Assembly (NCBI RefSeq): GCF_026213295.1
Contig: NC_079420.1
Location: 15,870,189-15,934,188 of the forward strand
DNA: 64,000 bases
Reading direction: 5' to 3'
From: Gadus chalcogrammus
Lineage: Eukaryota > Chordata > Actinopteri > Gadiformes > Gadidae
A model generated the notes under the pieces. The model did not search any database and had not been told where the DNA came from. It saw only the letters and a list, made by a program, of their open reading frames with translations. Made by a program: the position numbers and the translations under genes. Below are positions 33,283 through 45,007 of the stretch, in pieces (the first letter of the stretch is position 1; every line of letters begins with the position of its first letter).

Positions 33283-33792
33283 ATGTTCTTGCGCTCCGTT
33301 CTCCTGTGTGGCCTGCACGCCCTCGCCCTGGCAGGTCTGCTTACCGAGCCTTCAACTGACTCCAAGGTGAAGCTTGAGCGCGGCTCCTGTCCCTCCTACT
33401 GGTATGAATCTGGCACCGACTGCTACAAATATGTTTCCGGCCAAATGACCTGGGCCGATGCTGAGCTCCAATGCCAATCTTTGGGCGCAAACCTGGTCTC
33501 TATCCATAGCGCCAGCGAAATGATCTTCATTACCACGCTGATAGAGAACTATGACCCAACCAAAGGGCGCCACTGGATTGGATTCAGTGATTTGCAAAAA
33601 GAAGGCTCCTGGATGTGGAGCGACGGGTCCCCAAGAGACTTTGCTACTTGGTTCCCGAACCAGCCAAACAACGAGGCTGGAGGTCAACATTGTGGCGAGA
33701 TAACATTTTGGAATCTGGAAGCTGATTGGAATGATGCGCAGTGCAAAATGGTTGCTTCTTCTGTTTGTAAACTTCGTAAAACCTGTCCATAG
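33283..33792 (+). CDS. Secreted C-type lectin, copy 5 (QPN type)
   Basis: A 169-residue single-exon secreted lectin, very close to copy 3. It differs at A25T in the linker, P38S, A85T, F90Y and K144N, with the same QPN (127-129) and loop. All six domain cysteines, WND (149-151) and the C-terminal cysteine (168) are kept. Its polyadenylation signal is changed from AATAAA to CATAAA (33822-33827), which could lower or shift 3' end formation. The intact frame and mostly conservative changes argue that the protein is still in use. Confidence 0.92.
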   Translation: MFLRSVLLCGLHALALAGLLTEPSTDSKVKLERGSCPSYWYESGTDCYKYVSGQMTWADAELQCQSLGANLVSIHSASEMIFITTLIENYDPTKGRHWIGFSDLQKEGSWMWSDGSPRDFATWFPNQPNNEAGGQHCGEITFWNLEADWNDAQCKMVASSVCKLRKTCP

Positions 33793-34262
33793 GGTCCAAT
33801 ACTGTTTATTTGAACCATAACCATAAAAATATGACCAATCAAAGAATATCTTTTCATGCTGGATTTACTGAGATTGCTTTACAAACAAGAGGTGGATGAA
33901 ACTGAATGTTTTCAGTTTTCATTAATTGTTTATAATAATGTTATACAATTTATTTTGAACATTATTAAAGGTTCTATGGTATAAAAAATTCACTTTGAGG
34001 TTTTCTAACATTAATACGAGTTCCCCTAGCCTGCCTATGGTCCCCCAGTAGCTCAGACGCGCCGATTTGGAATTTTTCCCTGTATGTCGTCATACGGGGA
34101 CATGTTACCTCCCCTTTCTCTGCTTTGCCCAATGAGCTATGACCGTGCGAGCACCACATGTGTGTGAATACACACACTGTAATGCAAGTTATACTTCTTT
34201 GTTATGCTAGTTCAAAATAATGAAATTAGATTTGAACGAATTTCATTCGTTTATAATATTAA

Positions 34263-34692
34263 AGGCACCCAGTGCAACTTTATGTGAACATTCAATGAAA
34301 AATAAACATTCCATTTCTAGTCTTTTTTACACGTAGTAAGTTTCAATAACTCCATACCATTACATATCGACATTCAAGGAGCAAAGATGAGACGTCGTTG
34401 TGGGGTGAGAACTGATAGAAAATCGTAAACAACAACAATCGCCGGTGGGGAGAAGCCATTTTTCCATTGACTGGAAGCCTGCTTTATTTATTGTAGGTTA
34501 CAAAAAATAAAGAAAATGGCGGCATTGTTGTTGTTATCGATTTTCTATCAGTTCTCACCACACAACGACGTCTCATCTTTGCTGCTTGAATGTCGGTATG
34601 TAATGGTATGGAGTTATTGAAACTTACTACGTGTAAAAAATACTAGAAATTGAATGTTTATTTTTAAGCCTCGAAAGTTGCACTGGGTGCCT
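34263..34692. mobile_element. Foldback element (430 bp) with TTAA target, unit III only
   Basis: The ends AGGCACCCAGTGCAACTT and AAGTTGCACTGGGTGCCT are flanked by TTAA (34259-34262 and 34693-34696). The arms, about 190 bp each, are inverted copies (GATGAGACGTCGTTGTG against CACAACGACGTCTCATC) around a short spacer. Units I and II have the empty site TTATAATATTAAGAATAAAT, so it arrived after the duplication. Confidence 0.93.
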
Positions 34693-37265
34693 TTAAGAAT
34701 AAATAAATATAATTTTCTTGAGGCTGATCGATAAGAAAATGAAGGATCAGCTAAGTAAAGTAAACTGGGCAGTGCGCACTGCACAGGCAGCATGGCGGCC
34801 TCAATAAAAGTCAACAACAAATACATGAACTCTTGTTCCTTTTTTTTTCTCTTAGCTGTTCCACTTAGAGTTCGCCGTTGCTCCATAGCTGTGTTCGAAA
34901 TCGTTCCCTATTCACTCACTCACTATTCCCTATATAGTGTTCATGATACAGTGCACTATTTAGGGAATGAACAAACAAGAATTCGGACACTAATGGTGCG
35001 TTTTATTATCCATCTGTCTCGGAGGTCCGAGGACGTAGCCTAGTGACACGCATGAACACGCCCCTTTTCCTCGGAGGGCGAACTTGCTTGCTCGGATGAA
35101 CTCGGAGGAGGCCGAGCAAGGATTCCGAGATAGAATTCAAGATGGCTGCGTTCATACGTATGAACTGTTTTCATTGTGTTTGGACCACTTCGGTGGTTTA
35201 AATGGCAATTTTCAATCACTCGTATTACTGAAATACCTTACTGCGTCTGTATCTCTGCCTACGGCCTATAGCCTACTTATTATGCGGCGCCTGGTCCGCT
35301 GCCAATGCTACCGCGACAACAGCTTTCCAGGTGGCGTCCATGTTTTTCTCCAACGACCGAGCGAAACATAATAATAAAACGCTGGGTTGGGCGTGACGTC
35401 ACATCCGAGGTCCGAGTCGGTTCGCAGAGAATACGCTGAACATTTCTAAACGTCATTTATGTCAGTCAATTTGTGTGATGCAGACAGATGCGCCCACATC
35501 CTATAAACAAACCGGGCACTCACAAGGAAAGCTGGAGGTTATATTGATGTTGAATGTTACATTTCCTGGATCAAGTTTTTTTTTATCAATTTAGAATGTT
35601 ACATCTTCTATGTTAAATCCCAAATATATTTTTGACATTTCTAAACGAAAGCCAGAGACTCCATCATTAAAGGGGAACAATGCAACTTTTTTGGATTAAT
35701 TTACCTTAATATAACAGGTTAAGAGTCATTGTGATGGTTCTATAACACTTTATGGGTCGACTCCCCCTAGCGCATCTTGGCGGAAAAAGGGAATATGCAA
35801 GTTTCTGCCGGTGACCCACAGCCCACTCTCGCGGGATTCTCGGGTCTCGCGAAGCACCGAATTGCTTTACGACACTACAGCCCACAAACACGGAACGTGT
35901 TACACCGAAATCTGCGACCCGCTGAAAAGTGTGACCCCAGGGGGCGCTGTTGCATATTTTCTGCAGTATGCACGAGTTTGAAGGTAGACAGACATGACAA
36001 AAACATACATAAACAAGACCTCCCCCCAACCAATTACCTTTTTATTAAAGGTTCTTAATAAATACATTTGATTGATTTGATTAGCACTTTACAGACCCCT
36101 ACAATGGATAGGGCGTTCAATACGGTCCTTCACCGTTGCTTCTTTACCCATAAAAAGCTAGGCTAATGTGTAAAATGCCGTTTAGAATTAATGTTAGTAT
36201 CAAGAAAAGAAAGACCCACCGGTGGGGTGAGATCTTAGGTTTTATTTATGTTTTTGTTATAATGCACACGTGCATGTTGCAGAAAATGTACAACAGCGCC
36301 CCCTGTGGTCAAACTTTTCAGTGGGTCGCAGAATTCGGTGTAACACCCGCCTTACACTTTTCTCAGTTAAACACAGAAATCAACTATATTCATCCCAGTG
36401 TTTGTTATATGTGAAATGAAGCAAAAAAAAAAAATGCTTTCTCCGGTAAACGCAGTCGTTCGCGACGCCTTTCTTCTTCGTCGTTTCTAATATTTGTCTC
36501 TAACTCATGCTCCAATCTTTTATGTATTGATGCGGATGTTGTGGATGCAAAGGAATATATGATGCATCGCTGCAGCAACCTTTCAGATTATCACGATGAG
36601 TTTTACCCCGTTCTGCCGCTGTGCGTTCTGCGGTCAGACCAAAACAAACAGAGATTGACAGCTGCCGTCCTTATCCCGCCTCTTGATCATTTAGACCAGT
36701 GGTTCTCAACCTTTTTTGAGCAAACGCCCCCCCTGATCATAACCTGATCCTCTGGCGCCCCCACAACAACCCCACTCACACTCGTGCTATATTGCTTAAA
36801 GGTGTCATTGCATCATTTGCATCAGCGACTCCCGCTGTGCAGTGAATGAATGAATGGCACCGCGAAAACCGATGGCCCGCAGAGGCCCAATTAGGCCTAT
36901 ATATTTTGTATTTGAAATGCAACGGCCTGTTCGTGGAAACTACGCTCAGAGCATCTGGAACTGAACAAGAGCAAGAGGAAGGAGGGAAACAGGCTATGAA
37001 ACCAAAATTGTTTTTTTCGGCCATGTTTGATTGTGTTGTGTTGGTTATTGAACTGTTAACCTCCAAACTTGGGTTATGTTTATCAGCGTTACTATAGAGA
37101 TCATGACGATTGCTGATGTAACAGGAGTCCGGGCGTGTGCAGGACCGAACCGCGCTGTATTATCACTGTTACACTGAGCATAGACAGTAAAAGGTAGCTG
37201 AGACGGTAGAGGGGTTAGAAACAAATAAATAAAAATAGCCTATTTATTTCAGGTTGCACCAAAAA

Positions 37266-37842
37266 AGGGGTTTTCCATGGCAAAGAGATGCGGGGCGCTT
37301 GAGATTGAATGTTTCAGTGTGAGACGTCCTACGAACATAGTTTATGACAGGGAAACAATATTAAACATTAGGACATTGAGAGCGAGTAACATCACTGGCA
37401 TTCGCTGGCATCTGGACATACTACGCAAACACAGGATACTAACGGACACTGTGACACCGTGCCCGCAACTGCCCGGAGGAGGAAGCAGCAGAGATGGGGT
37501 GGACGTAAACAAACTGAAAAGCTTCTTTCAGCTCCTACCCTCCAAGAAACGCTATCGCAGCTTAAGATGCTCCACCACCAGGCTGCGGAACAGCTTCCTA
37601 CCTCAAGCTGTCAGGATGCTCAATGCAACAGCGTCCCAGATCTTCTCACTGGACTTTATTTATTATTTATTTATTATTTATTTATTTATTCATCATTGAG
37701 ACGTTTGTTTGTTTGTTTTTTTGTTTGTTTGTTTGTTTGTTTGAAATGTATGTTTGATCTTGATCAGTGAGAAACGCCTTCTCGTTTTGTTGTTCAATCA
37801 ACAAAATGACAATAAATTTGATTTGATTTGATTGATTTGATT
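37266..37842 (+). mobile_element. 5'-truncated non-LTR retrotransposon
   Basis: A frame of about 125 codons (37277-37650) ends in LPSKKRYRSLR and RLRNSFLPQAVRMLNA, typical of the extreme C-terminus of a fish LINE ORF2. An AT-rich 3' region with (TTTG)n follows, then a tail of TTTGAT-type repeats. It lies inside the unit IV hAT element at a site uninterrupted in the other units (CACCAAAAAGATTTG), so it is a recent insertion. Confidence 0.8.
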
Positions 37843-39097
37843 TGAAAAAGATTTGAAAACCATGAAAGTTTAAAATCACCCCCCAAAAAAATTAAAATAA
37901 ATCACGTTCCCAGCGCCCTCCTAGGTAGTTCGAACGCCCCCCATGGGGTGCCCGTTGAGAAACCATGATTTAGACCCAACGTCATATCCCGACCCTTGCA
38001 AGCCCACCCCCCTAAACCAGCCGGAGATTCTACTGATAAAATGCATTTCCTGAAGGAAATGTGGTGAGTGCTGTATTACAAAATGAGTTTAAATAAAGCC
38101 ACATAGATCAAGACATAAAGAAACTTTAAATGGCTTAAATCAAGTGAAGGGATTTGAACAGAGTTCAGAAGTCTAAATGGAATAAACAATGTCAACATGC
38201 ACACCATTTAAAATAATGTAAATGGTTGGAAACACATAAGGTGACAGCTGAATGAAAAGCGCAAAGCATTGCTAAAAATGCAGAAACTTAAAACTGAAGA
38301 TTCTGAAAGGTCAAATGTATTGCAGTGCACTGCTAAAAAAACTGGGAGCTGAAATCGAAAACTGACAGACGCTGATTTCCATTATCTGAAGAAGGAATAA
38401 CAGAATAACTGGCTAATAGCGGGCTGTACGTGTATGCGTGAAAGCAGCTATGACACAGCGGCGGCGCGGGGGGGCTTAAGCTCCCCCTGAAAAGGGCTTA
38501 GCCCCCATCAAAATCCCCCGTCATTTTGTGATGACTTATTGTAACGGAGAAATATACATTTTTAATAATAATGTGGTGAGCAGCCAGGGAATGCCCAAGT
38601 TAAAGGAGTTAGCAACTCTCATGGCCCATACTCTGCACTCCCTAATGTTGCCTTTATATAAACACACCACACACACACTCACATGAAACACACATAATAT
38701 AACGCACAACAGCCTCTGTGGCGGTGCCGCGACCCACTTGTTAGCAGAAAAAAAGCGGACTAGCTACTCCAGCTGGACTTTTCACAAATGTTCTATTGAA
38801 GTGAAGCCAACCGATTGTGGATTATCAGCGTGAGCGGAGCTATGAAGTAAGGTGCCCAATTTATTACAGGAAAGGACTGAACTCAATTTAGAACTACAGG
38901 AATTATCATCTATGCTGCTCATTTTGTATTTTTTTTTTTACAATTTTGAAGCTGGAAATATGTTTATCAAGAATTGTACTGCTTAAATTACTATTACCTA
39001 CTTGTTATTGACTTGTAGCCAAATTCACTATATTACAGGTTTCATGTGAAATCTGCCACATGTGCTGGCACTGCTGGATGATATGTCCTTCAACAAG

Positions 39098-39108
39098 CCA
39101 ATAAAAAG
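39098..39108 (+). promoter_or_regulatory. Core promoter of lectin copy 6
   Basis: The CCAATAAAAAG box is conserved. The leader just downstream is 7 bases shorter than in the other copies (CTTCCTCACTACCTC reduced to CTACCTC). Confidence 0.6.
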
Positions 39109-39168
39109 AGAGCCTACCTCTTCACACATTTCCAGACACAGCTCAATAGAGAGTGAAAGAGTCCAGCA

Positions 39169-39684
39169 ATGTTCTTGCGCTCCGTTCTCCTGTGTGGCCT
39201 GCACGCCCTCGCCCTGGCAGGTCTGCTTACCGAGCCATCAGCTGACTACAAGGTGAAGCTTGAGCGCGGCTCCTGTCCGTCCTTCTGGTATGAATTTGAC
39301 ACCGACTGCTACAAATATGTTTCTAGCCCATTGAAATGGGTCGATGCCGAGATCTACTGCCAATCTTTGGACGCAAACCTGATCTCTATCCATAGCTCCA
39401 ACGTATCAAACTTCCTTATCACGCTGATAGAGAACTATGACCCAACCAAAGGGAACCACTGGATAGGATTAAATGATGTGCATCAAGAAGACTTCTGGAT
39501 GTGGAGCGACGCGTCCCCAAGAGACTTTGCTGCTTGGGGCCCGGGACAGCCAAACAACCATGCTGCAGTGCAACATTGTGTCCACATGCTGTATTGGACG
39601 ACGGTGAAGGAATTTGGTTGGAATGATGAGGCGTGCACAATGCTTGCTTCTTCTGTTTGTAAACTTCGTAAAGCCTGTCCATAG
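39169..39684 (+). CDS. Secreted C-type lectin, copy 6 (QPN type, diverged)
   Basis: A 171-residue single-exon secreted lectin. The signal peptide is the same, but the domain is the most diverged of the intact copies (for example LKWVDAEIYC, SSNVSNFLIT and GLNDVHQEDFW). The sugar motif is QPN at 127-129 with loop NHAAVQHC. The six cysteines are C36, C47, C64, C137, C156 and C164, WND is at 151-153 and the spare cysteine at 170. The W-S-D-G stretch is changed to W-S-D-A (112-115). A polyadenylation signal lies at 39713-39718. NVS at 78-80 creates a possible N-glycosylation site not present in the other copies. Confidence 0.92.
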   Translation: MFLRSVLLCGLHALALAGLLTEPSADYKVKLERGSCPSFWYEFDTDCYKYVSSPLKWVDAEIYCQSLDANLISIHSSNVSNFLITLIENYDPTKGNHWIGLNDVHQEDFWMWSDASPRDFAAWGPGQPNNHAAVQHCVHMLYWTTVKEFGWNDEACTMLASSVCKLRKACP

Positions 39685-39904
39685 GGTCTATGACTGTTTA
39701 TTTGAAAATAACAATAAAAATATGACCAATCAAAAAACTGTATCTTTTCATGTTGGATTTACTGAGATTTCTTAACAAACAAGATGTGATTTCAACTGAA
39801 TGTTTTCAGATTTTCATTAATTATTTATAATATTGTTACACAATTTATTTGGAACATTATTAACTTATATTTAACTTTGACAATGGGGCTTACATAGATT
39901 ACTA

Positions 39905-40090
39905 TTACTAAGGTAGTATTTTAGCCGTCGGAAATGTTAATTCCCTTACGTGAATGAGGAGTAGAAAGTCGGCACTTTACACCACTTGAGTGGGTGTGTT
40001 GATTACACTTCGGTCTGCATTTGCATGTCATTGAGTTGTACCCAAAATGAGCCTGCTGCCTTTTGTTCACTGAATGGTTAAAACATATTC
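39905..40090 (+). repeat. Lectin 3'-flank repeat, copy d
   Basis: This is the fourth copy of the repeat at 866-1060. It shows that copy 6 has a copy-1-like downstream flank, unlike copies 3-5. Confidence 0.6.
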
Positions 40091-40111
40091 AGGTGAGTGC
40101 TGCATGCAGAG

Positions 40112-40260
40112 AGAAAGTATCTGGTGCTCACGAGATACTTTCTCGTGCACACGAGAAAGTATGTCGTGCGCACGAGAAAGTATGTCGTGCGCAAGAGAAA
40201 GTATGTCGTGCGCACGAGAAAGTATGTCGTGCGGACGAGAAAGTATCTCATGAGCACGGG
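40112..40260 (+). repeat. 21-bp tandem array, left (CACGAGAAAGTATGTCGTGCG)n
   Basis: About six 21-bp units with the core CACGAGAAAGTAT and CGTGCGCACG palindromes between them. An inverted array of the same unit lies at 44630-44738. The pair brackets the BEL/Pao retrotransposon. It reads as 7-residue repeats by chance of length. Confidence 0.9.
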
Positions 40261-41188
40261 GAAATAACTTGACTTGAAGGAGATCGCACGGAAAGGTTAG
40301 CGTTCATGTAATTACGGAAGGAATTCAGGCTACACACGGTTGCTCTGCAAAACACTTTGTAGTAATTAATAAGCACCTAGCTGGAATGGGAACAAGGTAT
40401 TGTGTGTTTAATTTGTTTAAGACTTTATATTACTTAAAATGTGTTTAAATTTGTTGTTGCTGTACAGCCCTGCAAATGTTATCTTCATGGCGATAGTTGT
40501 ATATGTGTAAGAGCTAATTAATGTTATTTATCTGTCCTGTAGCTCTTACAGTGTTTATGAAGAAAGATGTGAAGAAATAAGGCTGACGGCGGTGGTTCGC
40601 TACAGTAAGAGCTCGACGATTTGTTTCCGCCATGACGGGTCACGACGGAGGGTCTTCACTGCATGCCTGCTGCTGTTGCTGCTACATCGCCCCATGCTGT
40701 TCACATGGAGTCATCGAGCAGCACATGTTCCTGCATGTCAACGCATGATCCACTACGGCAATCCGGGCAGCGGTCTCGTGGATTCGGTGGATTGGTCAAG
40801 TACAGTCGCATTCATTGACGCAGAACTGAGCATTACTCAATATTATATGGTCTACGGTACTGCCAATGAGGTGAGCAACACTTAATTTAATACTCACCTG
40901 CTCATCTGCAACAAAGGAACTGTTGATACGTTTATACAGACGGACACATTCATGTGGACTCTTTATAATTAAGGACATTTATAAAAAAAAAAAAAAAGGG
41001 AAATTGAACTACATTTCATGTTATCTGAAAATTGTGCTTATCATGGTATTTACCTGAACATTTAAAGTTATTTGAGTGTCTGCACATTAATGTAACTGCT
41101 AGTTATTTTTGTACTGGGGTTCTGATATTCTATGTTTAAACTGCTTAAGAGTTTGATCGTATCTGCTTAGGGGTTTTCATCTGGCTTA
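40261..41188. other. Stretch between the left array and the BEL/Pao frame
   Basis: No gene is recognised. It may contain the BEL/Pao 5' LTR and leader, but a matching 3' LTR was not found. A 97-codon frame at 40592-40885 has no recognisable domain. Confidence 0.4.
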
Positions 41189-41200
41189 ATAATTCTGATT

Positions 41201-44200
41201 TTGGAGTTGATAATGTCAAAGTCAGGTTATGTTAGTGACACAGAGGAGCAAATGGCTGGTTCTCAGCATGAAGTTCAAGATTTTCAGAGGGAGCTCCACT
41301 CAGTGGCAGACTCACCATGCCTGAAGAAAACGACTGAAGTGGTGCAAGAAGGTCAGAGTAATCTCCAAGGTAAACTGGATGACCCACCTGAAGGTCCCAG
41401 ACGCTCCGAACGTGCACGGAACCCTACAGAGAAGATGCGTGCACTACAAGTGGAGGAGGCCAAGAAAATGGAGAAAGGGCTGCTCTCCATGTACGAGCAA
41501 TGGAAACTCAAAATACGCAAAGCAAGAGATCAATTGAAGTCCTACATGCCAGATGGTGACCTCTGGCCTCTCGTGGAAGAACTTAGGAAAAGTAAGGAAG
41601 ACATAATGAACATATATTCTGAAATGCGAGATCTTGCCACACCTTCCACTGATGTCAGACAACGAGTTGATACTTGTGAATCAGTCACCACAGAAATCAT
41701 TATCATTGCCCACAACAGAGCAATAGATGATGAAGTTGAGTTTAACGAGACGCAAGAAAGACATCGCCTTCATGAACTCCTCCACCGTGACTATGCAAAG
41801 TCTATCTATGGATCCGCCGCGTCCTTGACAAGTCACAGCAAGTCTGACCATCACTCCATGACTTCGTCTATGGCGGCCAAGCGTGCGGATGCAGCAGCAG
41901 AACTAGCAGTGAAGGAAACCAATTATGAGATGATGGTAGCCGAAGAGAGACAAAGGGAAGTGATTCGAGAGTTAGAGGAACAACAGAGGATAGCTCTAGA
42001 GGCACAAAGGTATGAGTTGGAGCGATTGCAGGCAGAGAAGGAAGTGCGAGCAGCTAAGGCCAAGCTGAATGTGTGTTGCCGGCCCAGCACGCCAGGTGCT
42101 AGATGGCACCTTTTTCCGAAACGATGATGAAGCCTACCAGGATGCCTGGAACAAGCTCACTCGTCGCTTCGGCCAGCCCTTTGCCATTCAGAGAGCATTC
42201 AGAGAGAAGCTTACCAATTGGCCTAGGATACAACCTAAAGATGCCAAGGGACTCAGAAACTTCTGAGTTTCTAAATGCCTGTCAAGATGCCATGCCTCAT
42301 GTCAAGGGTCTCGACATATTAAACGACTGCGAGGAAAACCAGAAGCTTGTCTATAAACTACCAGACTGGGCAGCTTCACGCTGGAACCGACAAGCCATAC
42401 GAAGCCTGAACGATAGGCAAGAATTCCCAAGTTTCAAGGACTTTGCAATATTTGTGTCAACTGAAGCTGAGATTGCCTGCAATCCAATTTACGTCGCTTT
42501 ATGCTCTTCGCTCATCAGATGTAACGCTGAAAAGAGAAATCTCAGAGACACCACACAAGCAGCTACGGACATCATGAACAAAGGGTCAGACCGGAGAAAA
42601 ACTCCATGTATTCTCTGTCAAGGTAATAGACCCCAGCTTCATGCGTGTCCCAAGTTTACAGAGATGTTGTTGGTAGAGCGACGGAACTATGTAAAGGAGA
42701 ATAAACTCTGCTATGGATGCCTAAAATTCGGCCACAGCGCAAAAAACTGTCGTCATCGCCACTGCTGCGACAACTGTAAAGGAAAACATCAGACGGTCCT
42801 CCACGATTACAACTATGGGAAGGCGAAGGCTCATCCTACACATCAATGGTGATGCCAGTGTGGGTGTCATCCAAAAACAACCCAACTGCTGAGAGACTTG
42901 TCTACGCTCTACTTGACACTCAAAGCGATACAACATTCATCGACCAAGAAGTGAGTGACAGTCTAAATGCTGACAAGTATCCAGTGAAGTTGAAGCTGAC
43001 GACCATGAGTGGAATGAACACGGTTCTCTCATGTGAGAGTGTTTTCGGCCTCTGTGTAAGGGGATACAGTTCTGCAATTCAGTTTGATCTCCCAGTTGCC
43101 TACTCAAAGGACTGCATACCTGTAAACCGTGCTCATATTCCCACTTGTGAGACGGCTAAGCAATGGAGTCACCTCAGAGAAATAGCAGAAGAAATCCAGC
43201 CTCTGAAGGACTGTGAAATAGGGCTCCTGATAGGCTATAACTGCTCTAGAGCCATGGCACCAAGGCAGGTTATTCTAGGAGGAGATGAGAAACCTTATGC
43301 TGTACGGACAGACTTAGGATGGAGTAATGTGGGGCGCTCATCGCAAAGCCATGATTCGCCGAGCTCAAGTCGCCTGTGCCACAAAATCTCCATTAAAGTA
43401 CTGCCTCCGGTAACTCCGGCCGACGCTATCCGCATTCTGGAATCTGACTTCAAGGATGGTAGTGAAGACAGCAAAACAGTGTCACAAGATGACATCACCT
43501 TCCTCAACAAGCTAAATGAGGGCATACAGAAAAATAAACATGGCCATTACCAAATGCCTCTACCCTTCAAAAAAAGGCCCAGTATGCCTGACAACAAAAA
43601 CTCAGTCATGATACGCCTCAACCACCTCACTCAAAAGAAAACTGCAGCGGGATGAAAAGTATAAGGAGCAGTATGTCAAGTTCATGGAGGAGATCATCGA
43701 AAGGGGAGATGCAGAGTAGATCGAAGACGGTGGGAGTGAAGGTGAGAGATGGTACATTCCCCATCATGGTGTTCGGCACGCAAAGAAGCCAGATAAGCTT
43801 TGTGTAGTGTTCGATTGCTCTGCCAGACAAAAAGGAACAAGCTTGAACGACCATCTCCTCTCAGGGCCTGACTTGCTGAACAACTTGAGCGGTGTTCTCA
43901 TCCGCTTCTGACGTTACCCTTTTGCTTTGATGTGTGACATTGAGAAAATGTTCCATCAATTCCATGTGGATGAGGCTGATCTACCCCCCGAACGTGTGGA
44001 ACCATCACCACCCTTCACCTTCTGTGGAATGGACTGCTTTGGTCCATTCCTCACGAAGCAAGGAAGAAAGGAGAACAAGAGGTATGGTCTACTCTTCACT
44101 TGCTTTAGCTCCCGTGCCATTCATATTGAGATGCTTGATGGCATGTCCACAGACGCCCTCATCAATGGCCTCCGATGCTTCATTGCTATGCGTGGTGCTG

Positions 44201-44430
44201 TTCGTCAGATCAAGTCCGATCAAAGAAGCAACTTCGTTGGAGCCAAAAACGAACTTAAGGAAGCTCTAAAGGAAGTTGATGCAGACCGGCTGGCTGTATT
44301 CCTTCTTGAAAAACAATGCGACTTTTGCATGAATGCACCTTATTCAAGCCATGTCACCCTGCACCCTGCAGTGGATACGCGGCATTATAGGTCGGAATAT
44401 GGTCGGAAAGAAGCGGCCATCGATTGTTGA
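41201..44430 (+). mobile_element. Defective BEL/Pao retrotransposon polyprotein
   Basis: The order is gag, aspartic protease, start of reverse transcriptase, integrase. Gag (41201 to about 42850) has a long charged coiled coil and then CYGCLKFGHSAKNC and CDNCKGKH zinc-knuckle-type motifs near 42712-42790; it is split over three frames (changes near 42100 and 42262). The protease starts near 42846 with LLDTQSDTTFID, the BEL-type active-site region. Reverse transcriptase begins near 43655 but has stops near 43717 and 43910 and ends soon after CDIEKMFHQ (about 43960). A deletion then joins it to integrase (about 44010-44345), which has two of the catalytic acidic residues (MDCFGPF and KSDQ) but lacks the third. 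It cannot move by itself. Confidence 0.9.
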
Positions 44431-44629
44431 CAGGCTGGGTACTTTATTCCATGGGCGTAAGTTTGGTCTCAGCTTTGGTAGGGTCATTTCACATACGTAA
44501 CCCCAAATCACTAGACTGCATCATGCTGAACAATCAATACTTTATTAAAATAAAATCGAGATTTACATGTGCACTTATTCACATTTAAAGTAGCCTACAC
44601 ACACACACACACTGCCAGTGATATGCGTA
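44380..44629. repeat. Retroelement 3' fragment
   Basis: GAAGCGGCCATCGATTGTTGACAGG followed by GGGTACTTTATT matches 2893-2930. This short shared segment probably belongs to a BEL/Pao 3' region or LTR. The remainder has no gene. Confidence 0.4.
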
Positions 44630-44738
44630 CGATACTTTCTCGTGCGCACAAGATACTTTCTCGTGCTCATGAGATACCTTCTCGTGCGCACAACATACTT
44701 TCTCGTGCGCACGACATACTTTCTCGTGCTCACGAGAA
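44630..44738 (-). repeat. 21-bp tandem array, right (inverted)
   Basis: About five units of ATACTTTCTCGTGCGCACGAC, the reverse complement of the unit at 40112-40260. The two arrays face each other across 4.4 kb. Confidence 0.9.
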
Positions 44739-45007
44739 ACGTTTACTTTTTTTTTTTTATTATTCATGTCCCTACTGGTTCCGTAGAGGACGGTTTAAGA
44801 CGTAGGCTAACTAAATACATTTTCAACCGTTTATCTTCGTTCAAACCATTTAATAAATCTACATACTTGTATCGTCAATAATATCTAAAACGGAATTTCG
44901 ATATAATTGTAACTTTTTTCAGAATCACAGTTTTTGTTTCATAGCGGCTTCGTTTTCAGCTGTTTTCATTGAAGACGTCTGCCCATTCTGAAAATCCTAC
45001 TTCTTAA

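Larger units (their letters stand above)
30788..36696 (+). repeat. Lectin tandem unit III (5.9 kb)
   Basis: The unit runs hAT element (30788-32001), upstream block, lectin copy 5, downstream block. It has a private 430-bp foldback insertion at 34263-34692. Confidence 0.88.
36697..39868 (+). repeat. Lectin tandem unit IV (partial)
   Basis: The hAT element here (36697-37967) has a deletion near its left end and a LINE insertion. The upstream block and lectin copy 6 follow. Only about 185 bases of the tandem-unit downstream block remain before the sequence switches to the 3' flank typical of copy 1. Confidence 0.8.

Noticed and set aside
40112..40260. 21-bp array as a CRISPR
   Set aside because: The units are contiguous without spacers, in a vertebrate genome.
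40592..40885. 97-codon frame before the BEL/Pao element
   Set aside because: No domain, low-complexity leucine run, no conservation evidence; could be LTR or leader sequence.
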